DNA of 64,000 nucleotides, from contig NZ_CP014944.1 in NCBI RefSeq assembly GCF_001767295.1, forward strand, positions 3,038,001 to 3,102,000, given 5' to 3'. Origin of the DNA: Colwellia sp. PAMC 20917. Its GTDB lineage: Bacteria > Pseudomonadota > Gammaproteobacteria > Enterobacterales > Alteromonadaceae. The position numbers were made by a program, and so were the translations under genes. Below the pieces are notes generated by a model, which was not told where the DNA came from, searched no databases, and was given only the letters and a program-made list of their open reading frames with translations. This document shows, one piece after another, positions 35,545 through 44,885 of this stretch (its first letter is position 1; each line of letters starts with the position of its first letter).

Positions 35545-36012
35545 TTGATATCTCCAGAGATGACCTCTAACAAGCCTTATATAGTGAGAGCTTTTTATCA
35601 GTGGATTTCTGATAACGACCTTACACCATATATTGCTGTAGATACGAGTGTCTATGGTGTGTTAGTTCCAACAGCTTATGTGACTGATGGGCAAATTGTG
35701 CTCAATGTTTCAATGTCAGCCGTTGGTTCTATTTCTCTTGCTGATCATGCCATTGAAGTAAGCGCACGTTTTGGCGGTAAGCTTGAACAACTTGTCGTGC
35801 CTTACGGTGCTATTAGTGCTATTTATGCAAAAGAAAATGGTGCAGGGACATCGCTTGCGATTGAACACCCTGAACCAGAACTTGATAAAGAAATAAGTCC
35901 AGTAAAGCCAGTAGGTTTATCTAGTGTCTCTTCAGATAAGAGCAGCACTTCAAAAACCAAGTCTGAAACGGGCTCAGCGAAAGGTAAGCCTAGCTTAAAA
36001 GTGATCAAGTAA
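35545..36012 (+). CDS. sspB: SspB, adaptor for the ClpXP protease
   Basis: A 155-residue adaptor that delivers ssrA-tagged proteins to ClpXP. The core is clear: KPYIVRAFYQWISDNDLTPYIAVDT near the start, then IVLNVSMSAVGS and a YGAISAIYAKENG strand. A flexible Ser/Lys-rich linker leads to the ClpX-binding C-terminal motif GKPSLKVIK. The TTG at 35545 gives an N-terminus of the same length as E. coli SspB; an ATG at 35560 is the alternative. It follows sspA by two bases. Confidence 0.93.
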   Translation: MISPEMTSNKPYIVRAFYQWISDNDLTPYIAVDTSVYGVLVPTAYVTDGQIVLNVSMSAVGSISLADHAIEVSARFGGKLEQLVVPYGAISAIYAKENGAGTSLAIEHPEPELDKEISPVKPVGLSSVSSDKSSTSKTKSETGSAKGKPSLKVIK

Positions 36013-36109
36013 TTACTACAGGCACCATAACTGTTGTTGGTATATTAGCTGTTATGCTGAAATTGTTTTAAATTGATTTCAGTCGTCATTATGGCAAGCG
36101 GTAAATAAT

Positions 36110-36147
36110 AAAAAAGCTTCACAAGTATTAACTTGAGAAGCTTTTTT
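36110..36147. terminator. Bidirectional terminator between sspB and dolP
   Basis: AAAAAGCTTC-A-CAAGT, loop ATTA, then ACTTG-A-GAAGCTTTTT: two stacked stems broken by one A-A mismatch, flanked by A- and T-runs. It lies between the convergent sspB and dolP genes. Confidence 0.8.
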
Positions 36148-36175
36148 TATGAGCGCTATGGTAAGTCACTTATCG

Positions 36176-36745
36176 TTAAATGTATTCAAATATTTTGAAT
36201 ACACGATTGACGCCGCTAACATTACGGGCTATCTCTACGGCTTCATTAGCTTGCGCTTGTGTTATTAAGCCCATTAAAAATACTTCGCCATTTTCAGTAA
36301 CTACTTTAATATTAGTCGCATCGATGTTGTCACTGCCAAAAAGAGCCGCTTTAACCTTAGACGTTAACCAAACATCGTTACTTCTGGTCGTAATAGAAGT
36401 GGTATTACTGATACGAATTTGATTATGTAGCTGAACAACTTGTTTAACTTCATTAATCGACTTTATCGCCAGATCGCGTAAATAGGTATTGGGCACTTGC
36501 CCGATAACTAAGACACTACCGTTAACACTGATCACTTGAATATTAGTGTTGTCTGCGAGGGCTTGATGTTTGCCAAGCTTAGCATTCGCCTCAAATTCAA
36601 TTTTTTGGTCGTCCAACTGTGTACCAATACTACGCTCATCGGTAGCAGCAGATGCTCCTCCGACAATAGTAACAACAGCAGCAGCAACGCACCCTTGCAA
36701 AAGTAAAATACTTGCTAGGGTTATTAATAATTTTTTTCGCATCAT
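36176..36745 (-). CDS. dolP: DolP (YraP), BON-domain outer-membrane lipoprotein
   Basis: A 189-residue lipoprotein when started at the ATG at 36745 (a second ATG at 36742 also fits). The lipobox is LLQGC (Cys near residue 18). Two BON domains follow: one around DLAIKSINEVKQVVQLHNQIRIS and one from VWLTSKVKAALFGSDNIDATNIKVVTENGEVFLMG to VNRVFKIFEYI. DolP supports outer-membrane integrity and the assembly machinery for outer-membrane proteins. It starts just after diaA, so the four genes lpoA-yraN-diaA-dolP are one unit. Confidence 0.93.
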   Translation of the reverse strand: MMRKKLLITLASILLLQGCVAAAVVTIVGGASAATDERSIGTQLDDQKIEFEANAKLGKHQALADNTNIQVISVNGSVLVIGQVPNTYLRDLAIKSINEVKQVVQLHNQIRISNTTSITTRSNDVWLTSKVKAALFGSDNIDATNIKVVTENGEVFLMGLITQAQANEAVEIARNVSGVNRVFKIFEYI

Positions 36746-36746
36746 A

Positions 36747-37355
<609 letters not shown>

Positions 37356-37364
37356 TTATTGACT

Positions 37365-37757
37365 CTAAAAGGCGTTTTTTAGCCAGGTAATATCGAGATT
37401 GTTTATATTACCTTGTAAAGCAATAACATCAAATCGACAAGAAGTATTATATTCGTTTAAACCACATTGTTGCAGATAAATTGCAGCTGTTTTCCTAATT
37501 TTTTGCTCTTTTTTCGTTGATATTGCTGAAATAGCACCACCAAACGACATCGAAGCACGATATTTTACTTCGACAAAGACATAAGTGTCAGCATCTTTGA
37601 CGATTATATCAATTTCACCTAACCGGCAGGTGAAGTTTTTTTCTTCGATAATTAAGCCTTGTGCCACCAAAAAATCTCCCGCGTACCTTTCGGTAATATC
37701 ACCGGTTTTTTTAGTCGTAACTGGCTTAGTCCATGGCAATTTCAGCGACCTCACCAT
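37365..37757 (-). CDS. yraN: YraN family protein (UPF0102), nuclease-like
   Basis: A 130-residue protein of the UPF0102 family, with a restriction-endonuclease-like core: GDITERYAGDFLVAQGLIIEEKNF, the GEIDIIVKD motif and VFVEVKYRAS (Glu and Lys of a PD-(D/E)xK-like site). The real function is unproven. Its start overlaps the 3' end of lpoA by about 30 bases, as in other species. The first 15 residues are more variable, so a later start is possible. Confidence 0.9.
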   Translation of the reverse strand: MVRSLKLPWTKPVTTKKTGDITERYAGDFLVAQGLIIEEKNFTCRLGEIDIIVKDADTYVFVEVKYRASMSFGGAISAISTKKEQKIRKTAAIYLQQCGLNEYNTSCRFDVIALQGNINNLDITWLKNAF

Positions 37758-39603
37758 CTTGATATATACCCCACAATAAGCTTCGCGTTAGGGTATTATT
37801 ACTGTTTAATTTTAATATACCGGTTTGACCATAATGACGAACATAAGGTTTTTGTTTCATTAGGGGCAGTTTGTCGACTAAATATAGGCTGTCATAACCC
37901 ATGGCAAAGATGCGTTGTAAAGAGTCACTGCGACTTGGCCAAAGCGTTTTACTCAAATCAGCTAATTGAGCATTTTGTTGTTGGCTACTTAACAGCCAAG
38001 GCATTTCGGTAAAAATAAGGTTACGAAGATCGTTATGCTTACTTGAATCTTGTTTACTGCTATGACTGCGAGAGCTAGCATAAACTGGAATAATAGTAGC
38101 AAAAGGGCTGGTATTAACATCAATGTACGGTTTTAGTAATTTTGTTTGTGCCGGTGAACCCACTAAGTAAAACATATCAATATCACGGCGATTTCTTGGT
38201 TCTGAATCGATACTCTGTTTTACTCTTATTTTTAAATCCTTGATACGCGCTTGGCTACTATCGACCTCTAAGCTAGCCTTGAGTTGCTCTTGCATCATTT
38301 TGCCTTTTTCGAAATAAACCACTTCAGGAGCATAGCCGTTAATCAGTTGCCATTGTTTGCCAAAGGCTCGGGCAATTCTTTTACTGGCGGTATCTTGATG
38401 ACTGAGTATGACTGGTGAGCGATAATTTTTACGACTCAATGTTGTTGCTGCTTGGTAAGCTTCGTCTTCTGGGCGCATCGACAGAATGAATTGCTCTGTG
38501 CTCCGTTGCTCAACTTTTGGGGTGTTAAGTAATAAGCTAGGTAGCAAAATTTCACCTTGGGCAAGGAACTTATCGACATTATTTTTAAGCAAAGGGCCAA
38601 TAATAAAATGACTATTTAAGGCGATTAGCTGCTCATTTAATAAGGTCCAATCAAGTGTATCAGCATCGATAAAGGATAAGTTTTTATTGGGAATATTACT
38701 ATAAGCGGCTAGGATCCCTTGCTGGGCTGCTTTTCCTGCAGACGATTGTTTACCTGAAAGGGGTAAAATAACCGCAATATTTTCAATAAGTGCTTGTGGG
38801 CTTTGTTCTGTTATTTTTAATGTTTCAATAATCGCTTGTGCGGGATGCGCAGAAAAATCACCTTGCCACTGACTTAAGTAAGCATCAAAACGGTTAATAT
38901 CACCACCAAATTTATGCGCATAAGTTAATAGTTGTTGCCAACCTTTAATATAAGGCGGGTCAAGCGCTGCTAATTGGCTGACTTGCCAAGTAGACAGTAA
39001 ACTTAATGCTTGCCATAGTTCATAAATATCATCAACGTCTGTATTTGAACTGCTGAAAAACCAATGCAATTTAGCGTTGACCGCACTAATTTCTAATGCT
39101 CTACGCTGCTGTATATCAGCCAGTAAGAAGTAGTAGTACTCGCGATGTATAACGTTATTATCGGTTGAAATCTTATTAGCAACTTCAAGCTGCTTAAAGG
39201 CTAATTCAACCTCACTTAGCTTAAGTAAACTCTCTGCGCTTACCAATGCTAAGCGGTACTTGTCTTGTGCATTGTCAGTTAGTGCTATGAGCTGCTGAGA
39301 TAACCATAGTGCTTGATTATAACTTTCCTCACCAATCAGCAATTCACTGGCATCAATAAGTGTGGCTGTTGCTATTTTTACCTCTTGTGTTTGCGCAGCC
39401 AACAGCAACTGTTGTGAGGTTATTTTATTATTGGCACTCGCTAATGGTTGATTTCGAGAGTCGATTGCGCCTTTATTGGCAGCAATATTTTTGGAAGTAC
39501 CACAACTTGTCAATAATGTCGTTGTTAGTAGAGCGACAGAAAAGAGTGTAGTAATGCGATAAAAAGTGCTTTTTTTAGAAAACAAAAAATTAGTTTGGCT
39601 CAC
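37726..39603 (-). CDS. lpoA: LpoA, lipoprotein activator of penicillin-binding protein 1A
   Basis: A 625-residue lipoprotein with lipobox LLTSC near residue 34. The N-terminal part (to about 260) is helical, with tetratricopeptide-like segments. The C-terminal part is a periplasmic-binding-protein-like fold starting at NIAVILPLSGKQSSAGKAAQQGILAAY and continuing with FAMGYDSLYLVDKLPLMKQ. LpoA activates PBP1A from the outer membrane. E. coli LpoA is 678 residues, so this one has shorter variable parts. It is divergent from rsmI with 76 bases between the starts, the conserved arrangement. Confidence 0.93.
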   Translation of the reverse strand: MSQTNFLFSKKSTFYRITTLFSVALLTTTLLTSCGTSKNIAANKGAIDSRNQPLASANNKITSQQLLLAAQTQEVKIATATLIDASELLIGEESYNQALWLSQQLIALTDNAQDKYRLALVSAESLLKLSEVELAFKQLEVANKISTDNNVIHREYYYFLLADIQQRRALEISAVNAKLHWFFSSSNTDVDDIYELWQALSLLSTWQVSQLAALDPPYIKGWQQLLTYAHKFGGDINRFDAYLSQWQGDFSAHPAQAIIETLKITEQSPQALIENIAVILPLSGKQSSAGKAAQQGILAAYSNIPNKNLSFIDADTLDWTLLNEQLIALNSHFIIGPLLKNNVDKFLAQGEILLPSLLLNTPKVEQRSTEQFILSMRPEDEAYQAATTLSRKNYRSPVILSHQDTASKRIARAFGKQWQLINGYAPEVVYFEKGKMMQEQLKASLEVDSSQARIKDLKIRVKQSIDSEPRNRRDIDMFYLVGSPAQTKLLKPYIDVNTSPFATIIPVYASSRSHSSKQDSSKHNDLRNLIFTEMPWLLSSQQQNAQLADLSKTLWPSRSDSLQRIFAMGYDSLYLVDKLPLMKQKPYVRHYGQTGILKLNSNNTLTRSLLWGIYQDGEVAEIAMD

Positions 39604-39679
39604 CAGCGATAAATCCGTACTTTATTAGTTAGCTTTATAATAAACTTCATCTTCATCAGTCTCAACTTAAGTATTCATT

Positions 39680-40528
39680 ATGTCGTCAGTATTTGTAGAA
39701 TCAGGCACGCTTTACATCGTCGCCACACCCATCGGAAATTTAACCGACATCAGTCAACGCGCACTTGATGTGTTAACTCATGTGGATATTATTGCCTGTG
39801 AAGATACTCGCCATACTCAAAGATTATTATCTGCTTATTCTATCAAAAACAAAACTTTATCATTACATGACCATAATGAACGCCAACGTCAAGACTATGT
39901 AGCTACACTTTTACAAGAAGGAAAAAGCATTGCACTGGTTTCAGATGCCGGAACCCCCTTAATCAGTGATCCTGGTTTTCATTTGGTTCGCCATTGCCGA
40001 CAACTTAATTTACCTGTTTCTCCTATTCCGGGAGCTTGTGCAGCAATTGCTGCTCTATCTGTCGCGGGTTTACCCACAGATCGTTTCTCTTTTGAAGGTT
40101 TTTTACCTTCAAAAACCGGTGCTAGGCAAGCAACATTAGCGAACTTGCTTGAAGAACCTCGCACTATGGTGTTCTATGATGCGCCACGTAGAGCCATTGA
40201 TACCGTTGAAGATATTGTCAAAGTATTGGGGGGTGAACGTCAGGTGGTTATTTCTCGTGAGTTAACAAAAACGTTCGAGACCGTCCACTCAGATACTGCT
40301 GAAAACTTACTAGCTTGGTTAAAAGAAGATCCAAATCAACTGAAAGGTGAAATGGTTTTAATCATAGAAGGCAAAAAAATTGATGCGAACGCTATTCCAG
40401 CAAAGGCTATTGCTACGCTGAAATTACTGTTAGCGGAAATGAAGCCAAAGACAGCCTGTGCGATCACCGCTGAAATATACGGAGTAAAAAAGAACGCTTT
40501 GTATGAAATAGCCCTTGAAATGAAGTAA
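39680..40528 (+). CDS. rsmI: RsmI, 16S rRNA 2'-O-ribose C1402 methyltransferase
   Basis: A 282-residue SAM-dependent methyltransferase of the tetrapyrrole-methylase fold. Motifs are GTLYIVATPIGNLTDISQRAL, IIACEDTRHTQRLL, the Gly/Asp-rich LVSDAGTPLISDPGFHLV, SPIPGACAAIAALS and LTKTFET. The Cm modification at 1402 tunes start-codon fidelity. It is divergent from lpoA, and rnpB follows 80 bases downstream on the same strand. Confidence 0.95.
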   Translation: MSSVFVESGTLYIVATPIGNLTDISQRALDVLTHVDIIACEDTRHTQRLLSAYSIKNKTLSLHDHNERQRQDYVATLLQEGKSIALVSDAGTPLISDPGFHLVRHCRQLNLPVSPIPGACAAIAALSVAGLPTDRFSFEGFLPSKTGARQATLANLLEEPRTMVFYDAPRRAIDTVEDIVKVLGGERQVVISRELTKTFETVHSDTAENLLAWLKEDPNQLKGEMVLIIEGKKIDANAIPAKAIATLKLLLAEMKPKTACAITAEIYGVKKNALYEIALEMK

Positions 40529-40573
40529 TTTACGCTTTATTTATTAGTGGTCAGTAACTAAATATATTATCAA

Positions 40574-40602
40574 TTGGCTATCGGTAAAAATTAAGGTAAA
40601 AT
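40574..40602 (+). promoter_or_regulatory. rnpB promoter
   Basis: A -35 box TTGGCT and a -10 box TAAAAT separated by 17 bases, placing the RNA start a few bases on, near the 5' end of the RNase P RNA. Confidence 0.65.
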
Positions 40603-40609
40603 GCGCGCC

Positions 40610-41012
40610 GAGTTGACCAGACAATCGCTGCTTTATTCTTGTATCAGATGTGTAAACTGAAGATATAGGTATGAGGGGGAGGAAAGTCCGGGCTCCAATG
40701 AGCAGGGTGCCAGGTAACGCCTGGGCGGCGTGAGCCGACGACAAGTGCAGCAGAGAGAAGACCGCCGATGGTTGTTCTTAGGAACTTCACAGGTAAGGCT
40801 GAAAGGGTGCGGTAAGAGCGCACCGGATTGCTGGTAACAGTAATTGCAGGGTAAACTCCACCCGGAGCAAGACCAAATAGGGTTTCATATGGCGTGGCTC
40901 GCGTTGAAACCGGGTAGGTTGCTTGAGCCTTAGAGCGATTTAAGGCCTAGACGAATGATTGTCACTCTTTTTCGAAAGAGATACAAAACCCGGCTTATGT
41001 GGTCAACTCAAC
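40610..41012 (+). ncRNA. rnpB: RNase P RNA, bacterial class A
   Basis: The catalytic RNA that matures tRNA 5' ends. The 5' GAGTTGACC and 3' GGTCAACTC pair to form P1. The conserved core AGGAAAGTCCGGGCTCC is at 40680-40696. The downstream half has GGGTAAACTCCACC, AGACCAAATAGG, GGCGTGGCTCGCG, CCGGGTAGGTTGCTTGAG and the terminal CCCGGCTTATG. Size of about 400 nucleotides is normal for gammaproteobacteria. A promoter lies just upstream and a strong terminator follows. Confidence 0.96.
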
Positions 41013-41023
41013 TATTCTAGTGA

Positions 41024-41058
41024 CCGCTTGATTATTTAAATAATAATCAAGCGGTTTT
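41024..41058 (+). terminator. rnpB terminator
   Basis: A perfect 13-base stem CCGCTTGATTATT, loop TAAAT, and its complement, followed by TTTT. It starts 12 bases after the end of the RNase P RNA. Confidence 0.85.
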
Positions 41059-41368
41059 CTAAAATCCTTTCATATCAATCTATGCAATTCCAAATAATGT
41101 AATAGCGTTAGCTACAGGAAACGGAACGGCTTTCTATGCTGTTTAATTGACGCATTATCTTAATCTTCGAAATACTTGAGTACCTAGAAATAAGCTAGCA
41201 ATTGAACGTGTTAAAGTAACCTGTCTTTTTTGATTCCAATATCATTGGTTGTCGGCTTAATTTTTGTTAATCTTATTCTTGTCACTCACCGCTTGCTATA
41301 AATACTAGGCAGGCTAGAGTAAACAACATTAAGGTAATAGTTAACATGCCCAACCAAGCCATTTTGCG
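41059..41368. other. Intergenic region upstream of the ABC1 kinase gene
   Basis: A 310-base gap with no ORF of note. I saw no clear promoter or repeat, though the region must contain the start of transcription for the ABC1 kinase. Confidence 0.3.
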
Positions 41369-42715
41369 ATGACCGACAAACGTAAAGAGCGGAAAGTACC
41401 TTCCGGAAGAATGGCTCGTCTCGCTAAGTTGGGCGGTTTGGCCTCAGCGGTTGCCGGCAATATTGTTAAAGGAGCTACAAAACAAATGCTCAGTGGACAA
41501 CGTCCATCATTAACTGAGTCCTTACGTAATATTGACAACGCTATATCTATCACCAAGCGTTTAGCACATATGCGCGGCGCGGCGATGAAACTTGGTCAAC
41601 TACTCTCCATGGATGCCGGTGAATTACTGCCTATCGAATGGGAACCTATTCTTTCAAGATTACGCCAAGAAGCTGACCCTATGCCTAAGGCGCAACTACT
41701 GAAAACCTTGGCTGCATCTTGGTCAAAAGACTGGCATCAACAATTTAGTTATTTTTCATTTACCCCCATCGCATCGGCAAGTATTGGTCAGGTTCATCGG
41801 GCAACACTAAAGGATGGTCGTCAGTTGGCGATTAAGGTCCAGTACCCGGGTGTTAGAGAAAGCATTGACAGTGATATTGATAACGTCATGAATTTATTAA
41901 AACTCAGTGGCGTTTTACCTAAACATATTGATTTGACTAGCGTGCTCGCTGAAGCAAAAGCACAGCTTAAAGCTGAAGCTAATTATTTGCAGGAGGCTGA
42001 ATTTCTTAACATTTATCGTGAAAATCTGGGTAACGATCCTCGCTTTATTGTGCCCTTTGTTGTTGACGAGCTAACGGACAAAAATATACTGACGATGGAA
42101 TATATCGAAGGTTCTCCCATCACTGATATTAGTAACATGAGTGCTGGTATTGTTGATTTAGTCTGTAGCCAATTAATGGATTTAACTTACCAAGAGCTAT
42201 TTACGCATAAACTTATGCAAAGTGATCCCAACTTTGCTAATTTCTTGTATCAGAGCGATACACAAAAAATAGTGTTACTTGATTTTGGCGCTTGCCGGCA
42301 GCTTTCTCAACATACTTCAATACATTATCTTGCTATGGCTGATGCTATGCAGCGTCAAGACAATAACGACATGCGTTCAGCTCTGTATTCGCTTGGCTTA
42401 GTTGACAATAATATGAGTGATACCGCGATAGATATTGTGGTAAAGACGTGTTTTGAAGCTAGTTATTGTTTACAAAGTAATACGGGCTACAACTTAAAAA
42501 AACAGCAACTGATTAAGCGAATTAGAGAGGTTAGTATGCCATTAATTACCGATAAAACAGCGATAGCATCTCCGATATTTGAAGTTGCATTAGTCAATCG
42601 TAAAATTACCGGTATGATATTGCTAGCCAATAAGTTAGGTGCAACACTCGATTTTAAAAGCGCACTTGCTCCTTATTTACTGGAAAGCGCAAAGCAATTA
42701 AACGATGAAACCTAA
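41369..42715 (+). CDS. ABC1/AarF-family atypical kinase
   Basis: A 448-residue ABC1 kinase-like protein. The KxGQ motif is MRGAAMKLGQLLSMD near residue 70, followed by FTPIASASIGQVHRATLKDGRQLAIKVQYPG with the A-rich loop and catalytic Lys, MEYIEGSP, the QSDPNFANFLY catalytic loop and VLLDFGACRQL metal motif. It has no C-terminal membrane helices like UbiB, and is shorter (448 against about 546), so it is a paralogue rather than UbiB. ABC1 proteins act in quinone or lipid metabolism. It is monocistronic here; a small AAAACAGC/GCTGTTTT hairpin lies at 42729-42748. Confidence 0.88.
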   Translation: MTDKRKERKVPSGRMARLAKLGGLASAVAGNIVKGATKQMLSGQRPSLTESLRNIDNAISITKRLAHMRGAAMKLGQLLSMDAGELLPIEWEPILSRLRQEADPMPKAQLLKTLAASWSKDWHQQFSYFSFTPIASASIGQVHRATLKDGRQLAIKVQYPGVRESIDSDIDNVMNLLKLSGVLPKHIDLTSVLAEAKAQLKAEANYLQEAEFLNIYRENLGNDPRFIVPFVVDELTDKNILTMEYIEGSPITDISNMSAGIVDLVCSQLMDLTYQELFTHKLMQSDPNFANFLYQSDTQKIVLLDFGACRQLSQHTSIHYLAMADAMQRQDNNDMRSALYSLGLVDNNMSDTAIDIVVKTCFEASYCLQSNTGYNLKKQQLIKRIREVSMPLITDKTAIASPIFEVALVNRKITGMILLANKLGATLDFKSALAPYLLESAKQLNDET

Positions 42716-42852
42716 CACAATCGATTTTCAAAACAGCAACTGCTGTTTTAGTCTTTTAAAAGTAAACTTTAGTAACCGCCTGAGCTATTTTTAAATCACT
42801 CAGCGGCTTTCTAAAGTTCTCTATTATTCAATTTTATTGATGATTTTATGGT

Positions 42853-44604
42853 TTACGACATACCTGCTGTTTGATTTGTCTTTTTAGTTAATAACTCGAT
42901 CACTTTATTTCGTTCAGATAAAACGATTAACAGGGCTAAATCATTAGCTGACAGTTGATTAACAATCTGTTGCGCCCCTTGATAAGGACCCTCTGCAAAA
43001 TAGATGTTATCGGCAGACATACCACTTTCAATCGCTACTTTAGCTATTAAATTTGATATTTCACCAAGCTCTCTTCCTCTTAAGTACTCGACAGTTTCGG
43101 CCGCAACCAAGATATCAGGTTTCATTTTTAAGGCTGATTTTGTCATTTTAATCATATCGTCATTGCTGCGATCACCGGCATGACTAAGCATCAAAAACTT
43201 TCGTGATGCTGGTATATTGGCCATGGTCAGTGCCATGGCATTCATACCATGAACATTGTGGGCAAAATCCATAATTACCGAAGCGCCATTGAGTTTAAAT
43301 TGGTTACCGCGGCCTGGATTATCGTCAACATTACTTGAAAAGTTTTGCAAGGCAAGACCAATCACTGCGCTATCTATGTGCAAGCTCTTAGCTAAAGCGG
43401 TTGCCCCTAAGGCATTTTGAACATTATGTTGGGCAGCGCCGTTTAATGTCATCGGTATATCGTTAACGGCAACGATCATCGATTCAAGGCGCTCGCCAGT
43501 GCTGGTTTTTTCTGTACAATAAAAAATTGCGCCGTCACGGATGAAACAAATAGCACCACCAATGGCTTTATGCTGTTGAAGAACGGGATTATTTTCATTT
43601 AATGAAAACCAACATTTATTAACGGTTAATGTTGGTGCAAGTGCTGTTAAATAAGGATCATCAGCATTGAGTACTAATACACCGCTGGTTAGCGCTTTTG
43701 CAACAACCGCTTTGGTTTGTGCAAGCCCTGCTACGGTATTGATACCATATTGCCCTAAGTGGTCTTCAGCTATGTTGGTAATTAATGCGGCATCAACGTG
43801 ATCTATGGGCAGGCCACGGCGCAATATTCCGCCGCGCGCGACTTCTAGAATGGCTGTTTCGGTTTCTGGATGTCGAAGTAACATTCGTGCACCACCGGGT
43901 CCTGAATAATCACCATAATCTATTATTTTTTCGCCAACACGAATAAAGTCAGTCGAGGTGACACCGCAACATTTATTAGACTGTTTAATAATTTCAGACA
44001 TGATACGCACGGTGGTTGATTTTCCGTTAGTGCCAGTGACCAATGCAATAGGAATTGATTGGTAGTGTTGCCAATTGAGCTGCGTTGGATCTGGTAATGA
44101 TGTCACCGGCCAGCGTTGACAGCTTTTACCGTAACCTAACGAAAATTCATCATCATCAACTAAATAATCGACATGATTTTTTATGGCTAAATCTATTAAG
44201 TTAAGCAGAGCAGGGTTAGCCTCTTCGGCAATCATTTGTTTAAGACGAGTGACGGTTTTATCCATTTCTTGTTGATGAGTGTCACTTATACTGCCGGTTA
44301 AAATTTTACTACACGCAAAATCCCATGCGGCTTCGTTGACATCGCAAGATGCATACAGGGCATCCATTGGCGCACTTATCGCAAGGCTTATGCCGTCTTC
44401 AAAAATACGATAACACGTAGATTCATCTTGCCAATCGACTGCTGCCAATAACTGATTAACGTAAATTAACCATTGATCAACGACTGTTTGCTTATCGATG
44501 CCTGAGACAAAAGCATCAATAATCGCGCCCGATTTATTCCATAATAAGCTTTTGCCGGTAAGTCGTCGCTGGTCATCTAATGTTAAGGTTATAGTGTTAT
44601 TCAT
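42853..44604 (-). CDS. CphA'-type cyanophycin synthetase-like Mur ligase
   Basis: A 583-residue Mur-ligase-type protein without an ATP-grasp domain. The N-terminal 180 residues are unlike named domains. The Mur-ligase core has the P-loop LVTGTNGKSTTVRIMSEI, the LEVARGGILRRGLPIDH segment shared with CphA, the ITNIAEDHLGQYGI motif, VLNADDP and a late DFAHNVHGMNAM. Several proteobacteria carry a second, short cyanophycin synthetase next to cphA, and some short forms polymerise beta-Asp-Arg dipeptides. This one follows cphA by about 280 bases on the same strand. Its exact reaction is not readable from sequence. Confidence 0.8.
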   Translation of the reverse strand: MNNTITLTLDDQRRLTGKSLLWNKSGAIIDAFVSGIDKQTVVDQWLIYVNQLLAAVDWQDESTCYRIFEDGISLAISAPMDALYASCDVNEAAWDFACSKILTGSISDTHQQEMDKTVTRLKQMIAEEANPALLNLIDLAIKNHVDYLVDDDEFSLGYGKSCQRWPVTSLPDPTQLNWQHYQSIPIALVTGTNGKSTTVRIMSEIIKQSNKCCGVTSTDFIRVGEKIIDYGDYSGPGGARMLLRHPETETAILEVARGGILRRGLPIDHVDAALITNIAEDHLGQYGINTVAGLAQTKAVVAKALTSGVLVLNADDPYLTALAPTLTVNKCWFSLNENNPVLQQHKAIGGAICFIRDGAIFYCTEKTSTGERLESMIVAVNDIPMTLNGAAQHNVQNALGATALAKSLHIDSAVIGLALQNFSSNVDDNPGRGNQFKLNGASVIMDFAHNVHGMNAMALTMANIPASRKFLMLSHAGDRSNDDMIKMTKSALKMKPDILVAAETVEYLRGRELGEISNLIAKVAIESGMSADNIYFAEGPYQGAQQIVNQLSANDLALLIVLSERNKVIELLTKKTNQTAGMS

Positions 44605-44885
44605 GGCATACCAATTTGATTAAATTTATTCCCAACGCAGCGCTGTTAGGAAAGTGAGAAGAAGGTAAAGCTGTATCAATATAATTGTTCACTTTGAGAC
44701 AGTTTTGTTAGGTTATTATTTGTATGACAAGCTCGATGATGATTTCAAAAACTAATACGCAGCTTTATTGGTTTAACAATAGGCTGCGCTAGTTTATGCC
44801 GCTAGGTTATGTTGGTAACACATCGCCTAGCGAGGTTAAGCTTATTCATCTTCAGTTAATGGTAAATAACTGCATTAACTTGGTT

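Noticed and set aside
40544-40744. Minus-strand frame of 66 codons over the start of the RNase P RNA
   Set aside because: It is antisense to the conserved rnpB core and has no family features.
41346-41371. Very short upstream frame before the ABC1 kinase (ATGCCCAACCAAGCC)
   Set aside because: It ends after eight codons, overlapping the kinase ATG; possibly a chance ATG, with no clear ribosome site.
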